DNA of 11,680 bases. Origin: Coriobacteriia bacterium (GTDB lineage Bacteria; Actinomycetota; Coriobacteriia; WRKU01; WQUG01). A program made the position numbers and the translations under genes. The notes under the pieces are model-generated. The model was not told where the DNA came from and did not search any database. It was given only the letters and a program-made list of their open reading frames with translations. Shown here one piece after another: positions 4,626 through 11,680 of this stretch; position 1 is the first letter of the stretch; each line of letters opens with the position of its first letter. The stretch spans positions 1 to 11,680 of the forward strand of contig WQVS01000039.1 in assembly GCA_009785705.1 (NCBI GenBank), in the 5' to 3' direction.

Positions 4626-4672
4626 CGAATCTATCGCTTATTTAGATTTCAGAACAAACTCAGGAGGACCCT

Positions 4673-5311
4673 ATGTCTGACACCAGACCAGAATTAACAA
4701 AGCGCCAAAAAGTCGTATATGACTACATTCTCAAAACATATAAAGAAACAGGATACTTCCCTAGCGTTCGTGAAATCCGCGATGGTGTTGGTGTTAGCTC
4801 AACAGCCACTGTTCAATCTCACCTCATGAAGCTTGTTGAAAAGGGCTATATTGAACGTGCAGGCTCAAAATCACGTACGCTGCGTATCCTGCATGACATG
4901 GATCGCATACAACATAGTCCTGAATATGATATGGAAGAGGTTGTTCCTGTCCCTCTGGTTGGAGCAGTAGCTGCTGGCACTCCTATCTTGGCTGACGAAA
5001 ATCGTGAAGATACTATTCCCTTGCCTGCCTCTATGGTTAAAGGTGAAAGCTTTATGTTGCGCGTCAAAGGTGACTCCATGATTCAGGCTGGAATCTTTGA
5101 TGGCGATTTAGTTATCGTGCGCGTACAAAATACCGCAGAAAACGGGGATATTGTCGTTGCTCTGCTTGAAGACGAGGCCACGGTCAAGACCTTCTATAAA
5201 GAAAATGATGCTGTTCGTCTGCAGCCAGAAAATGATGCACTAGAGCCAATCATCACTCGTGACCTCACTATCGCAGGTAAAGTTATTGCACTGATAAGGT
5301 CTATCGCCTAG
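4673..5311 (+). CDS. lexA: LexA, SOS-response repressor and autoprotease
   Basis: A 212-aa repressor that, on contact with RecA filaments, cuts itself and frees DNA-damage genes. The N-terminal winged-helix domain (about 8-72) opens with LTKRQKVVYDYI; the recognition helix lies around VSSTATVQSHLMKL (41-54). The cleavage site Ala101-Gly102 is in VGAVAAGTPI. The catalytic serine is S135 in GDSM, and the lysine K172 in EATVKTF. The length is normal. The ATG at 4673 has a strong AGGAGG at 4662-4667. Its promoter carries a LexA-type box, so autoregulation is likely, and several further boxes lie between lexA and the divergent small gene. It is monocistronic, ending at a strong terminator. Confidence 0.98.
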   Translation: MSDTRPELTKRQKVVYDYILKTYKETGYFPSVREIRDGVGVSSTATVQSHLMKLVEKGYIERAGSKSRTLRILHDMDRIQHSPEYDMEEVVPVPLVGAVAAGTPILADENREDTIPLPASMVKGESFMLRVKGDSMIQAGIFDGDLVIVRVQNTAENGDIVVALLEDEATVKTFYKENDAVRLQPENDALEPIITRDLTIAGKVIALIRSIA

Positions 5312-5330
5312 TCACTCTTCTTCGAATTTG

Positions 5331-5370
5331 AAAATCCCAGCTGTACTTAGGTGCATAGCTGGGATTTTTT
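5331..5370 (+). terminator. Rho-independent terminator of lexA
   Basis: AAAATCCCAGCT (5331-5342) pairs with AGCTGGGATTTT (5357-5368) over 12 bases, loop of 14, followed by a run of T. It starts 20 bases after the lexA stop. The opposite strand has a shorter T-run (TTTTC), so it may also stop hflX transcripts. Confidence 0.92.
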
Positions 5371-5419
5371 GTGTCTTGGGACCGACCCACAGAGGTACTC
5401 AAGGCCTTCAGGGGCGAGA

Positions 5420-5459
5420 AGGCTTACAAAATCTGCTGTGAAGCCTACTTAGCTAAGTA
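5420..5459 (-). terminator. Hairpin and palindrome downstream of hflX
   Basis: AGGCTT (5420-5425) and AAGCCT (5441-5446) form a 6-bp stem. A perfect 14-base palindrome TACTTAGCTAAGTA (5446-5459) lies between this hairpin and the hflX stop. Neither has a T-run on the minus strand, so this is a possible mRNA 3'-end structure rather than a clear terminator. The rest of the hflX-lexA gap shows nothing more. Confidence 0.3.
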
Positions 5460-5474
5460 AACGGATAGATTTTG

Positions 5475-6824
5475 TTACCCGACGCTGGAATCTGAGTGTT
5501 TAGATTGTTCCTGTGCAAAGGGATTGAATTGGCCTACCAAATCTTTAGGTACACGCAAGGTCATACGTGTACCTTCTGCTATATGAGACTCTTCAACAAT
5601 GGTGGTGCGTGTATGAGCCAGCTGAACTAATTCTCCCCTTGTGAAGGGAATCAAGACGTCCATAAGGGTTGCACTCTTGGCTGCATAACGCTCAATTGCT
5701 AAAAGCAGCTCTTCTAAGCCTTGTTTCTTGTGAGCCGAAATCATTTCACAACCTGGATAAAGCTCCTTGAAGCGTTCGAGTCTCTGCTCACCTTCTTCGC
5801 AGACATTGTCAATTTTGTTAAATACCAAGAGCGTTGGCTTGTCGATTGCACCTATTTCACGCAGTACTTCTTCTACTGCAGTTATCTGACCTTCCGCATT
5901 GTCAGAGGAAGCATCCACCACATGCAACAACATGTCTGCCTGATTGACCTCCTCTAATGTTGACTTGAAGGCATCAACTAAGCCATGTGGTAGCTTGTTA
6001 ATAAATCCAACGGTATCTGTCAGAGTAATCTCGCGCCCACTTGTAAGTGCTAGATTGCGGGTAGTTGAGTCTAAAGTTGCAAACAGCTTGTCGTAGGCCA
6101 ACACGTTTGCATCCGTTAGGGCATTAAGTAAAGTAGATTTACCAGCATTGGTATAACCCACTAGCGACACCTTAAAGATGCCTGATGCCATACGCTTGCT
6201 TCGCTGTGTCTCACGCTCTACAGCTACGCGTTTGATTTCGCGCTTTAAGTCTGACATGCGCTTACCGAGTAGTCTGCGGTCAGCCTCTAACTGACTCTCA
6301 CCCATACCAAAGCGTGCGCCTACCCCACCACCAAGTTTTTCGGCTTCAAGGTGGCTCCACTTGCCTCGTAGTCTGGGCATTTCGTACTGAACCGTTGCAA
6401 GTTCTACCTGCAACTTACCTTCACGTGTCGTAGCATGCGAAGCAAAGATATCTAAAATCAGAGCAGTACGATCCATCACTTGAACGCGGTCCTCTTCTAG
6501 GGCATCCTCTTCAGAAAGATCGTTCTGCAAGTTTACCTGTTGGCGTGGCGATAACTCATCGTCAAATATAAGCAACTGAACTTCATGAGCCTCTAGCAAA
6601 GTCTTCAATTCCTTAACTTTGCCACTACCAATAAAGCTGCGTGTGTCAGGCAAAGCTAGCCTTTGGGTAAGACGGCAGACAACGTCAACGTCTGCCGTCG
6701 AAGCCAGGCGCTCTAGCTCATCTAGTGAACTATCAATATCCCAGCTCGACAGGGCATTCTTCTCAGAGGTAATATCAAGCCCAACCAGAATGGCTCGCGC
6801 ATTTTTCTTAGTAATCTCTTCCAT
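5475..6824 (-). CDS. hflX: HflX, ribosome-associated GTPase
   Basis: A 449-aa GTPase of the HflX family, which in other bacteria splits stalled or stress-damaged 70S ribosomes. The N-terminal HflX domain carries SPRQQVNLQ (92-100). The family glycine-rich segment GGGVGARFGMGESQLE (165-180) leads into a helical arm. G domain: G1 GYTNAGKST (223-231), FATLDSTTR (248-256), G3 DTVGF (270-274), G4 NKID (336-339). A C-terminal domain ends in a polar tail. An acidic stretch (SEEDALEED) sits in the N-terminal domain. The ATG at 6824 is chosen because AGGAG lies 10 bases upstream; the GTG nine codons earlier has no such site. It is downstream of dapL, across a gap with a long inverted repeat. Confidence 0.95.
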   Translation of the reverse strand: MEEITKKNARAILVGLDITSEKNALSSWDIDSSLDELERLASTADVDVVCRLTQRLALPDTRSFIGSGKVKELKTLLEAHEVQLLIFDDELSPRQQVNLQNDLSEEDALEEDRVQVMDRTALILDIFASHATTREGKLQVELATVQYEMPRLRGKWSHLEAEKLGGGVGARFGMGESQLEADRRLLGKRMSDLKREIKRVAVERETQRSKRMASGIFKVSLVGYTNAGKSTLLNALTDANVLAYDKLFATLDSTTRNLALTSGREITLTDTVGFINKLPHGLVDAFKSTLEEVNQADMLLHVVDASSDNAEGQITAVEEVLREIGAIDKPTLLVFNKIDNVCEEGEQRLERFKELYPGCEMISAHKKQGLEELLLAIERYAAKSATLMDVLIPFTRGELVQLAHTRTTIVEESHIAEGTRMTLRVPKDLVGQFNPFAQEQSKHSDSSVG

Positions 6825-6915
6825 AGGTACTAAACTCCTATAAAGGGGCACACCGAATAAGTACTCCTCTTAGTTTTTGCAGTAGCACACCTAAGTGCTC
6901 CAGACGTTCAAGGTT

Positions 6916-6988
6916 CGTGTTTACTTATGAAGAATAAAGCGGAGCGTACTGGAGCTACGTGAGCATTTATTCTTCATAAGTAAGTGCG
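6916..6988. repeat. Long inverted repeat in the dapL-hflX gap
   Basis: TTACTTATGAAGAATAAA (6921-6938) and its exact complement (6966-6983) form a perfect 18-bp stem. Five more outer pairs, three of them G-U, extend it to 6916 and 6988. The 27-base loop is GC-richer than the stem and has a small inner CGTA/TACG hairpin (6947-6950, 6958-6961 region). No T-run follows, so a standard terminator is unlikely. It resembles a dispersed palindromic (REP/MITE-like) element or an mRNA processing hairpin. Confidence 0.65.
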
Positions 6989-7009
6989 GAAATTGGATGT
7001 CTGATGTAA

Positions 7010-8179
7010 TTAGGCTAGCTTTTTCATTCGCTCAAAGGCTTCTACGATTCTATCGTCTTCGCAGGCCAGTGAGATACGGAAGTAACCTTCCCCATCTTCT
7101 GGGCCATAGGCACTGCCTGGAGCAACTATTACATGAGCCTCCGTTAGTATCTTTGTGACATACTCCGCAGATGTATAACCATCAGGAACTTTAACCCACA
7201 TAAAGATAGTGCTGCGCGGATAGTGATATTCCAGACCCATTTCGTCTAAAGCAGTCATAGCAATGTTGCGACGACGCTCATAAAGGTCTGACATCTTTTT
7301 AACCTCGTCTTGCGGACCAGTAAAGGCAAGAGCTGCAGCTTCTTGTACTGCAGTAAAGATACCAGAGTCTACATTAGACTTCACAATACCCAAAGTTCTA
7401 ATCGCATCAGCATTACCCACTGCGAAAGCAGCACGCCAACCTGTCATATTGTATGACTTAGAGGCAGAGAGAATCTCTATGCAGCAATCCATAGCACCAG
7501 GACGCTCAAGGATGCTCGGTGGCACGTAGCCATCATAAGCAATGTCGCAGTAAGCGTTATCATGAACCAGTAGCAGGTTATGCTTTTTCGCAAAGGCAAT
7601 AGCCTTATCGAAATATTCAGGAGTCGCAACCGCTGATGTCGGGTTATTGGGATAGCTCAAAATCATCATCTGAGCCTTTTCCAGCACCTCAGCAGGAGTC
7701 GCCTCGAAGTCTGCTAGAAAATCATTTTCTTCTGACATCGGCATCCACCATGACAGTGAATCGTTCAAGATTCCACCACCGTCATACACAGGATAGCCAA
7801 CACCAGGAATCAAGGTGTACGCACCTGGGTCAACAAATGCTGGGAACAGGTTTGCAATCCCCTCTTTCGAGCCAATCAAGGCCAATACCTCAGTCACAGG
7901 GTCAGCCTTCACATCAAAGCGGGTCTGCATAAACTCAGCGCAAGCTGTGCGATATGCCAAAGAACCCTCATATGAAGGGTACTGATGGTTCGCTGGGCGC
8001 TGCACTGCCTCAATCATCTCATCAATAACATGCTGAAACGTTGGCTTATCAGGGTCACCAATGCCCAAGGAGATCACATCATGGCCTTCTGCAAGAAGTG
8101 CTGCCTTTTGGCGGTCAATCTCTGCAAAAAGATACGGAGGCAAGTTGTCCAAACGTTTAGCTGCAAATTTTTGTGTCAT
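7010..8179 (-). CDS. dapL: LL-diaminopimelate aminotransferase
   Basis: A 389-aa PLP enzyme, fold-type I. It makes LL-diaminopimelate from tetrahydrodipicolinate and glutamate in one step, bypassing succinylated or acetylated intermediates. Visible features: LGIGDPDKPT near the N-terminus, IGSKEGI (103-109), GVGYPVY, N179 in YPNNPT, D207 and Y210 in HDNAYCD, PLP lysine K241 in SASKSYNMTGWR, and R249. The N179/D207/Y210 spacing fits DapL, though related class I aminotransferases share the motifs. The nearby dapF (next enzyme) supports the assignment. The ATG at 8179 is chosen for its GAAGGGA Shine-Dalgarno sequence 5 bases upstream; a TTG six codons earlier is the alternative. Its upstream gap contains a hairpin that may end the dapF transcript, so it likely has its own promoter. 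Confidence 0.88.
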   Translation of the reverse strand: MTQKFAAKRLDNLPPYLFAEIDRQKAALLAEGHDVISLGIGDPDKPTFQHVIDEMIEAVQRPANHQYPSYEGSLAYRTACAEFMQTRFDVKADPVTEVLALIGSKEGIANLFPAFVDPGAYTLIPGVGYPVYDGGGILNDSLSWWMPMSEENDFLADFEATPAEVLEKAQMMILSYPNNPTSAVATPEYFDKAIAFAKKHNLLLVHDNAYCDIAYDGYVPPSILERPGAMDCCIEILSASKSYNMTGWRAAFAVGNADAIRTLGIVKSNVDSGIFTAVQEAAALAFTGPQDEVKKMSDLYERRRNIAMTALDEMGLEYHYPRSTIFMWVKVPDGYTSAEYVTKILTEAHVIVAPGSAYGPEDGEGYFRISLACEDDRIVEAFERMKKLA

Positions 8180-8267
8180 GAAAATCCCTTCATTCAAATT
8201 CCTTATATTGCTTGGGTTTTAGATATGATTTTTACCACTGTTTCATTGTAGCGCAAGTTTATAGAAA

Positions 8268-8324
8268 AATTTCATTAGCACACGTTCCATTACCAGATGG
8301 AAACAAGGACAAAGCGATGAAATT
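8268..8324 (-). terminator. Nested hairpin after the membrane-protein gene
   Basis: Outer arms AATTTCAT (8268-8275) and ATGAAATT (8317-8324), inner arms TTCCAT (8285-8290) and ATGGAA (8297-8302). On the minus strand the outer arm is followed by TTT. It overlaps the stop codon of the 157-aa gene and probably ends the miaB-miaA-dapF transcript, with limited strength. Confidence 0.45.
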
Positions 8325-8796
8325 ATCCTGTGGATTTATTTTCTTGATGCATTTTTAGTAGCAGACCTAGATACATAAAAAGCGACGGAACAATCGTTGC
8401 TGCTAGAACAATTTGAGGCATGTATGCATCAGTGAAAGCTGCACTGGCTGGAATCATGACCAGCAAATTTACCAAATAAATTGATGAAAGATTAAGTATC
8501 GCAAGAGCGCTAAGATTCTCTGATCCTGGCACATACCACCCTGCCATCAAGGTAATAGTAAATAATATCGCCAATATCAGCGAGGGCAACAACACTGAGA
8601 GCGGATTCAGCCTAGGCAGCACAATTAGGTACTTACGCCCCAATAGAACATACCCAATCAGAGCCAAAGGAAAGAAGATGGCTATAATCGACAGGAGCAC
8701 CAGAGGAAGCATGGCTACCCAGATAGCAAAAGAGCGCAAGATATTTGCAATGAATATATCTTGAAAGCTGTTTTGCTTGGAACTGAGCAGCTTCAT
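8323..8796 (-). CDS. Hypothetical multi-pass membrane protein, 157 aa
   Basis: I do not recognise a family. Hydrophobic segments occupy about 22-52 (long enough for one or two helices around a proline at 43), 66-89, 95-121 and 126-148, so four or five membrane helices are likely. A basic loop GRKYLIVLPR (53-62) follows the first hydrophobic region, suggesting it faces the cytoplasm. The C-terminus is a short polar tail (KMHQENKSTG). It starts 15 bases after the dapF stop and is the last gene of the miaB-miaA-dapF group. No clear Shine-Dalgarno sequence precedes the ATG at 8796, so translation may depend on ribosomes arriving from dapF. Operon position alone does not define its role. Confidence 0.72.
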   Translation of the reverse strand: MKLLSSKQNSFQDIFIANILRSFAIWVAMLPLVLLSIIAIFFPLALIGYVLLGRKYLIVLPRLNPLSVLLPSLILAILFTITLMAGWYVPGSENLSALAILNLSSIYLVNLLVMIPASAAFTDAYMPQIVLAATIVPSLFMYLGLLLKMHQENKSTG

Positions 8797-8811
8797 CTAC
8801 ATATCAAATCT

Positions 8812-9699
8812 TTAACAGGGGTTATCGCAGGGGGTGCAGTCTAGGTCGATAACGCCTGTGAACACTATTTCTGCAGGGCCTGTTTTAAATACTCGGTTTT
8901 CTGGAGTTATCTCTATAGTCAGCGGGCCGCCCAATAGATCTAGCACTACCTTATCGTCACACAGTCCTTTTTGATAGGCTGCTACTGCAGTTGCACAAGC
9001 TCCTGTGCCGCAAGCTAAGGTTTCTCCTGCCCCACGTTCCCATACGCGCATACGAATACGATCCCTGCTCTCAACGATTGCGTACTCCACGTTGGTTTTA
9101 TGAGGAAACACTGAATCAGTCTCAATAGTTGGACCTTCAGTACTTACAGGTGCTGTACCGAACTCCTTTGGCAAATCCTCTACAAAAGTTACGGCATGAG
9201 GGTTGCCCATTGAAATGCGAGAGTAGGTGCGTCCATTTAACTGCACGTCACTATCAATTTCTGCGATTCCCATGTTTACACGCGCTCCTAAGAACTGTCC
9301 GCCTTCATCTAGTTCTAATCCAATGGATTTGACTCCAGCTAGCGTCTCTATGCGCAATTCTCCGTAACTGAGTTCTGTGCCTGAATCATCGGCATTAACA
9401 AGGGGCCATAGATCCCTTTCAAAGACATAACGCGCTACGCAGCGCACAGCATTTCCACACATCTCTGCAACGCTACCATCTGAATTGTAAAAATCCCAGC
9501 GGATATCTGCAACATCTTGGTCTAAGGCAGTGCGCAGGTTAAATACGCCATCTGCACCAATACCAAATCTACGGTCGCACAGGCTAAGTGCAATCTCTGG
9601 AGTTAACTTAACGCAGCTGTCTCCACTCTGCTTTGCCATATCGTCAAACAAGATAAAATCATTGCCTAGTCCCTGCAATTTGGTAAATGTGCGTCTCAT
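8812..9699 (-). CDS. dapF: Diaminopimelate epimerase
   Basis: A 295-aa cofactor-independent epimerase that turns LL-diaminopimelate into meso-diaminopimelate, the form used for lysine and for peptidoglycan cross-links. The two catalytic cysteines are C81 in MCGNAVRC and C230 in the ACGTGACA signature, each heading its half of the pseudo-symmetric fold. Substrate-contact motifs are also present: GNDF near residue 12, MGNPHAV (164-170) and WERGAGET (220-227). The length is slightly above the usual 275, with small insertions in the first half. The C-terminus ends in a cysteine-bearing tail (DLDCTPCDNPC) that is unusual for the family. The ATG at 9699 has AAGGGA 5 bases upstream. It lies 18 bases after miaA. 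Confidence 0.96.
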   Translation of the reverse strand: MRRTFTKLQGLGNDFILFDDMAKQSGDSCVKLTPEIALSLCDRRFGIGADGVFNLRTALDQDVADIRWDFYNSDGSVAEMCGNAVRCVARYVFERDLWPLVNADDSGTELSYGELRIETLAGVKSIGLELDEGGQFLGARVNMGIAEIDSDVQLNGRTYSRISMGNPHAVTFVEDLPKEFGTAPVSTEGPTIETDSVFPHKTNVEYAIVESRDRIRMRVWERGAGETLACGTGACATAVAAYQKGLCDDKVVLDLLGGPLTIEITPENRVFKTGPAEIVFTGVIDLDCTPCDNPC

Positions 9700-9717
9700 C
9701 AACTTCCCTTTTCCTAA

Positions 9718-10722
9718 TTAGATTTTGCTTAACAGGTTTTTACCATTATAGTCTTCGACCAATCCCTGTATCTGTTCAAGCACTTCAGGAGTGGTCATAT
9801 TGTCATTTTCTATCCACTGTATACGCGGGTCACCGCGAAACCAAGATAGTTGCCGTTTCGCATAGCGGCGAGTTGCTTGCTTAATCGCTGCTACCGCAGT
9901 TTCTAGGTCTTCGCTGCCCTCTAACACGGGCACAAGCTCCTTATAGCCTATTGCCTGTTGTGCCGTCAAAGCATCACGATAACCTTCCTGGAGGAGTCTG
10001 TCCACTTCCTGCAGCAGGCCTTGCTGCATCATGTCATCTACACGCTGATTTATGCGCTGGTAGAGCAGTTCCCGCTCGCAGTTTAGGCCTATCCAAAGGG
10101 TTGGGTAATAGCTGTTGCGCTTCTTGAATTCCTGCTTGATGTCAGCGTAACTATCCCCTGCCTCCCAAAGTTCTAAGGCACGAATGGTGCGTCTGGCATT
10201 GTTGGGATGGATTTCTCTGGCTGCTCTTGAATCACGAGTGACCAGCAGGTCGTGCAGTCTCTGCGCTCCGATTTCTTCTAGCAGATGTTCATACTCTTGT
10301 CTTAGCCTAGCGTGCTTTTGCTGTTCTTCTTCATCCAGACCTGCAAAATCGAAGTCATCTAACAGTGCGCGCAAATAGAGTCCTGTTCCTCCGCAGATAA
10401 TGGGTGGCTGACCATTACGCACACTTACAGATTCTTCAATCACGCTACGTCCATACGACTGATATTCTGCAGCAGAATATGAAGAGGAAGGCTTGACTAA
10501 ATCAAGACCAAAATGCAAGACAAGACGCTTAGCTTGCGGGACTTTCGCTGTACCGATATCCATACCCTGATAAATCTGCATTGAGTCTGCAGATAATACA
10601 TCTGCGCCTAAGTGCAGGGCTAGTTCTTGGGCAACATTTGACTTGCCTACACCCGTCGGTCCAACAATGGCAATTATCGCCCTATCCTTGACGACATCCC
10701 TTGCGACTGTAGGTTCAGACAT
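9718..10722 (-). CDS. miaA: tRNA dimethylallyltransferase
   Basis: A 334-aa enzyme that adds a dimethylallyl group from DMAPP to N6 of adenosine 37 in tRNAs reading UNN codons, giving i6A. Motifs: P-loop GPTGVGKS (21-28), ADSMQIYQGMDIGTAK (45-60, substrate aspartate and the family Q-x-Y segment), HFGLDLVKP (70-78, the 'H-x-x-D-x-x-x-P' block), GGTGLYLRALL, and the C-terminal block SWFRGDPRIQW. The start is uncertain: ATG at 10722 is used. The frame also opens at GTG 10725 and TTG 10731; a GAGG lies 5 bases before the TTG and 14 before the ATG. The stop of miaB is within 10 bases, so the two are coupled. Confidence 0.94.
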   Translation of the reverse strand: MSEPTVARDVVKDRAIIAIVGPTGVGKSNVAQELALHLGADVLSADSMQIYQGMDIGTAKVPQAKRLVLHFGLDLVKPSSSYSAAEYQSYGRSVIEESVSVRNGQPPIICGGTGLYLRALLDDFDFAGLDEEEQQKHARLRQEYEHLLEEIGAQRLHDLLVTRDSRAAREIHPNNARRTIRALELWEAGDSYADIKQEFKKRNSYYPTLWIGLNCERELLYQRINQRVDDMMQQGLLQEVDRLLQEGYRDALTAQQAIGYKELVPVLEGSEDLETAVAAIKQATRRYAKRQLSWFRGDPRIQWIENDNMTTPEVLEQIQGLVEDYNGKNLLSKI

Positions 10723-10731
10723 CACAAGCAA

Positions 10732-11680
10732 TCAAACCTCTACATCTAGCAATTCTCCGCGTAAAAACCAAGTGCTTGCTTCTGTCACCTTTGCAGAAAC
10801 TATTTGTCCAGCAAAATCATTGATATCTGCATCCTCTGGTAAAGGAATGTGCATTACTTTTGCACCAAAGGTTCTACCTGCAAGCATACTTGAATCACGC
10901 TTCGATGTGCCTTCGATAAGCACTTCCTGTGTGCTGCCTACCAGGCGCTCATTGCAGCTTCGAGCACTGGCCTGGACACACTCTACTAAACGCTCGAAGC
11001 GCTTTTGTGCAATATCTGCCGGTACTTCACCCTCCATAGTTGCTGCAGGAGTTCCTTCGCGCTTTGAGTAAAGAAAGGTAAACATCTGGTCATAGACGAC
11101 CTCTTCTGCTAAAGCCAAAGTATCCTCAAAGTCTGCTTCACTCTCTCCAGGGAAGCCCACAATCATATCTGTTGACAGAGCGATGTTGGGAATGGCAGCA
11201 CGCAGACGCATGACTAAGTCCAGATATTCTTCACGCGTATAGCAGCGACTCATGTCATCAAGCACCTTATTCGAACCTGATTGCACAGGCAGGTGCAGGT
11301 GATGCAAAATATTGGGAGTGTTTGCCATAACTTCAATAGTCTCTTGCGACAAATCTTTAGGGTGGCTGGTTGCAAAGCCCAAGCGCTTTATGTCTGTCGC
11401 AGCAACGGCTTTTAAGACTTCTGCAAAAAGCGGTTCACCATCTTTAGAAGCCTCAAGATCGCGACCATAGCTGTTCACATTTTGTCCCAAGAGGGTGATT
11501 TCTAGAACACCGTCTGCTACTAAAGCTTCTGCCTGTGCCACCACATCTTCTAAGGGGCGTGAAATCTCTCGTCCACGCACGTAAGGCACGATGCAGTAAG
11601 TGCAGAAATTATCACAGCCCTGAGTAATGGGTAGCCACGCATGCCAAGCATGCTCTCTTGAAGCGGGCAGGTCAGCCGCA
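10732..11680 (-). CDS. miaB: tRNA-2-methylthio-N6-dimethylallyladenosine synthase, N-terminus beyond the window
   Basis: The C-terminal 315 residues of a radical-SAM methylthiotransferase that adds SCH3 to C2 of i6A37, the product of MiaA encoded just downstream. The frame is open to the right edge. Radical-SAM cluster motif GCDNFCTYCIVPYVRGRE begins about 21 residues in, with the three cysteines in CxxxCxxC spacing. Later blocks: EITLLGQNVNSYG, HLPVQSGS, TDMIVGFPGE and FTFLYSKREGTPAA. A C-terminal TRAM domain follows (about the last 65 residues). The N-terminal UPF0004 domain with its second iron-sulfur cluster is not in view. 'QNV-SYG' and the adjacent miaA favour MiaB over the related MtaB or RimO. 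Confidence 0.95.
   Translation of the reverse strand, partial: AADLPASREHAWHAWLPITQGCDNFCTYCIVPYVRGREISRPLEDVVAQAEALVADGVLEITLLGQNVNSYGRDLEASKDGEPLFAEVLKAVAATDIKRLGFATSHPKDLSQETIEVMANTPNILHHLHLPVQSGSNKVLDDMSRCYTREEYLDLVMRLRAAIPNIALSTDMIVGFPGESEADFEDTLALAEEVVYDQMFTFLYSKREGTPAATMEGEVPADIAQKRFERLVECVQASARSCNERLVGSTQEVLIEGTSKRDSSMLAGRTFGAKVMHIPLPEDADINDFAGQIVSAKVTEASTWFLRGELLDVEV

Larger units (their letters stand above)
4578..4656 (+). repeat. 14-base direct repeat flanking the lexA promoter
   Basis: TAGATTTCAGAACA occurs at 4578-4591 and again at 4643-4656, 65 bases apart. The first copy supplies the left half of the LexA box. The second lies in the lexA leader and carries only the GAAC half-site, just before the Shine-Dalgarno sequence. 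Confidence 0.6.

Noticed and set aside
6825..6851. Longer HflX starting at a GTG (458 aa)
   Set aside because: The GTG lacks a Shine-Dalgarno sequence, and the AGGAG that serves the ATG at 6824 would be inside the coding region.
1..11680. CRISPR array, insertion sequence or restriction system
   Set aside because: No regularly spaced repeats, transposase motifs or methylase/nuclease motifs are seen on either strand.

Overview
This window reads as ordinary chromosomal DNA from a Gram-positive bacterium with mid-40s percent GC (judged by eye). The order miaB-miaA-dapF-(membrane protein)-dapL-hflX on one strand, a Bacillus/actinobacterial type of LexA operator (CGAAC-N4-GTTCG), an LL-diaminopimelate aminotransferase and an Ltp-repeat protein suggest the class Coriobacteriia (Actinomycetota). 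That placement is inference; no 16S or species-specific marker is present.

Layout. Positions 1-1465 (minus): the ATPase and the truncated permease of a DrrAB-like ABC-2 exporter, with a strong promoter at 1511-1539. 1611-2410 (minus): a DUF523/TudS-like gene translationally coupled to an unrecognised 120-aa gene. 2494-3228 (plus): a zinc-ribbon, single-membrane-segment protein with two Ltp repeats. 3331-3675 (minus): a TM2-domain protein. 3788-4143 (minus): a complete tmRNA gene with a readable tag AFVIGENNYALAA. 4144-4672: a long intergenic region holding a structured inverted repeat, a small gene (38 codons) for a membrane peptide, and a cluster of LexA-type operators. 4673-5311 (plus): lexA, with a strong terminator. 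5475-6824 (minus): hflX. 7010-8179 (minus): dapL. 8323 to the right edge (minus): membrane protein, dapF, miaA and the C-terminal part of miaB, closely packed as an operon.

How the genes work together. DapL and DapF are consecutive steps to meso-diaminopimelate for lysine and cell wall. MiaA and MiaB are consecutive steps of tRNA A37 modification (i6A, then ms2i6A). HflX and tmRNA both rescue stalled ribosomes. LexA controls the SOS response.

The most interesting part is the lexA upstream region. Reading away from lexA is a short gene with a Shine-Dalgarno sequence that encodes a basic N-terminus followed by one hydrophobic helix. It has its own TTGACA-17-TAATTT promoter with a LexA-like box in the spacer. 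In other bacteria the gene divergent from lexA is often an SOS-induced division inhibitor (YneA, ChiZ), and very small SOS-induced membrane peptides are known (TisB, SidA). The gene here is a candidate member of that functional class, with no sequence match that I recognise. A second promoter with the same geometry and a partial LexA box precedes the ABC exporter.
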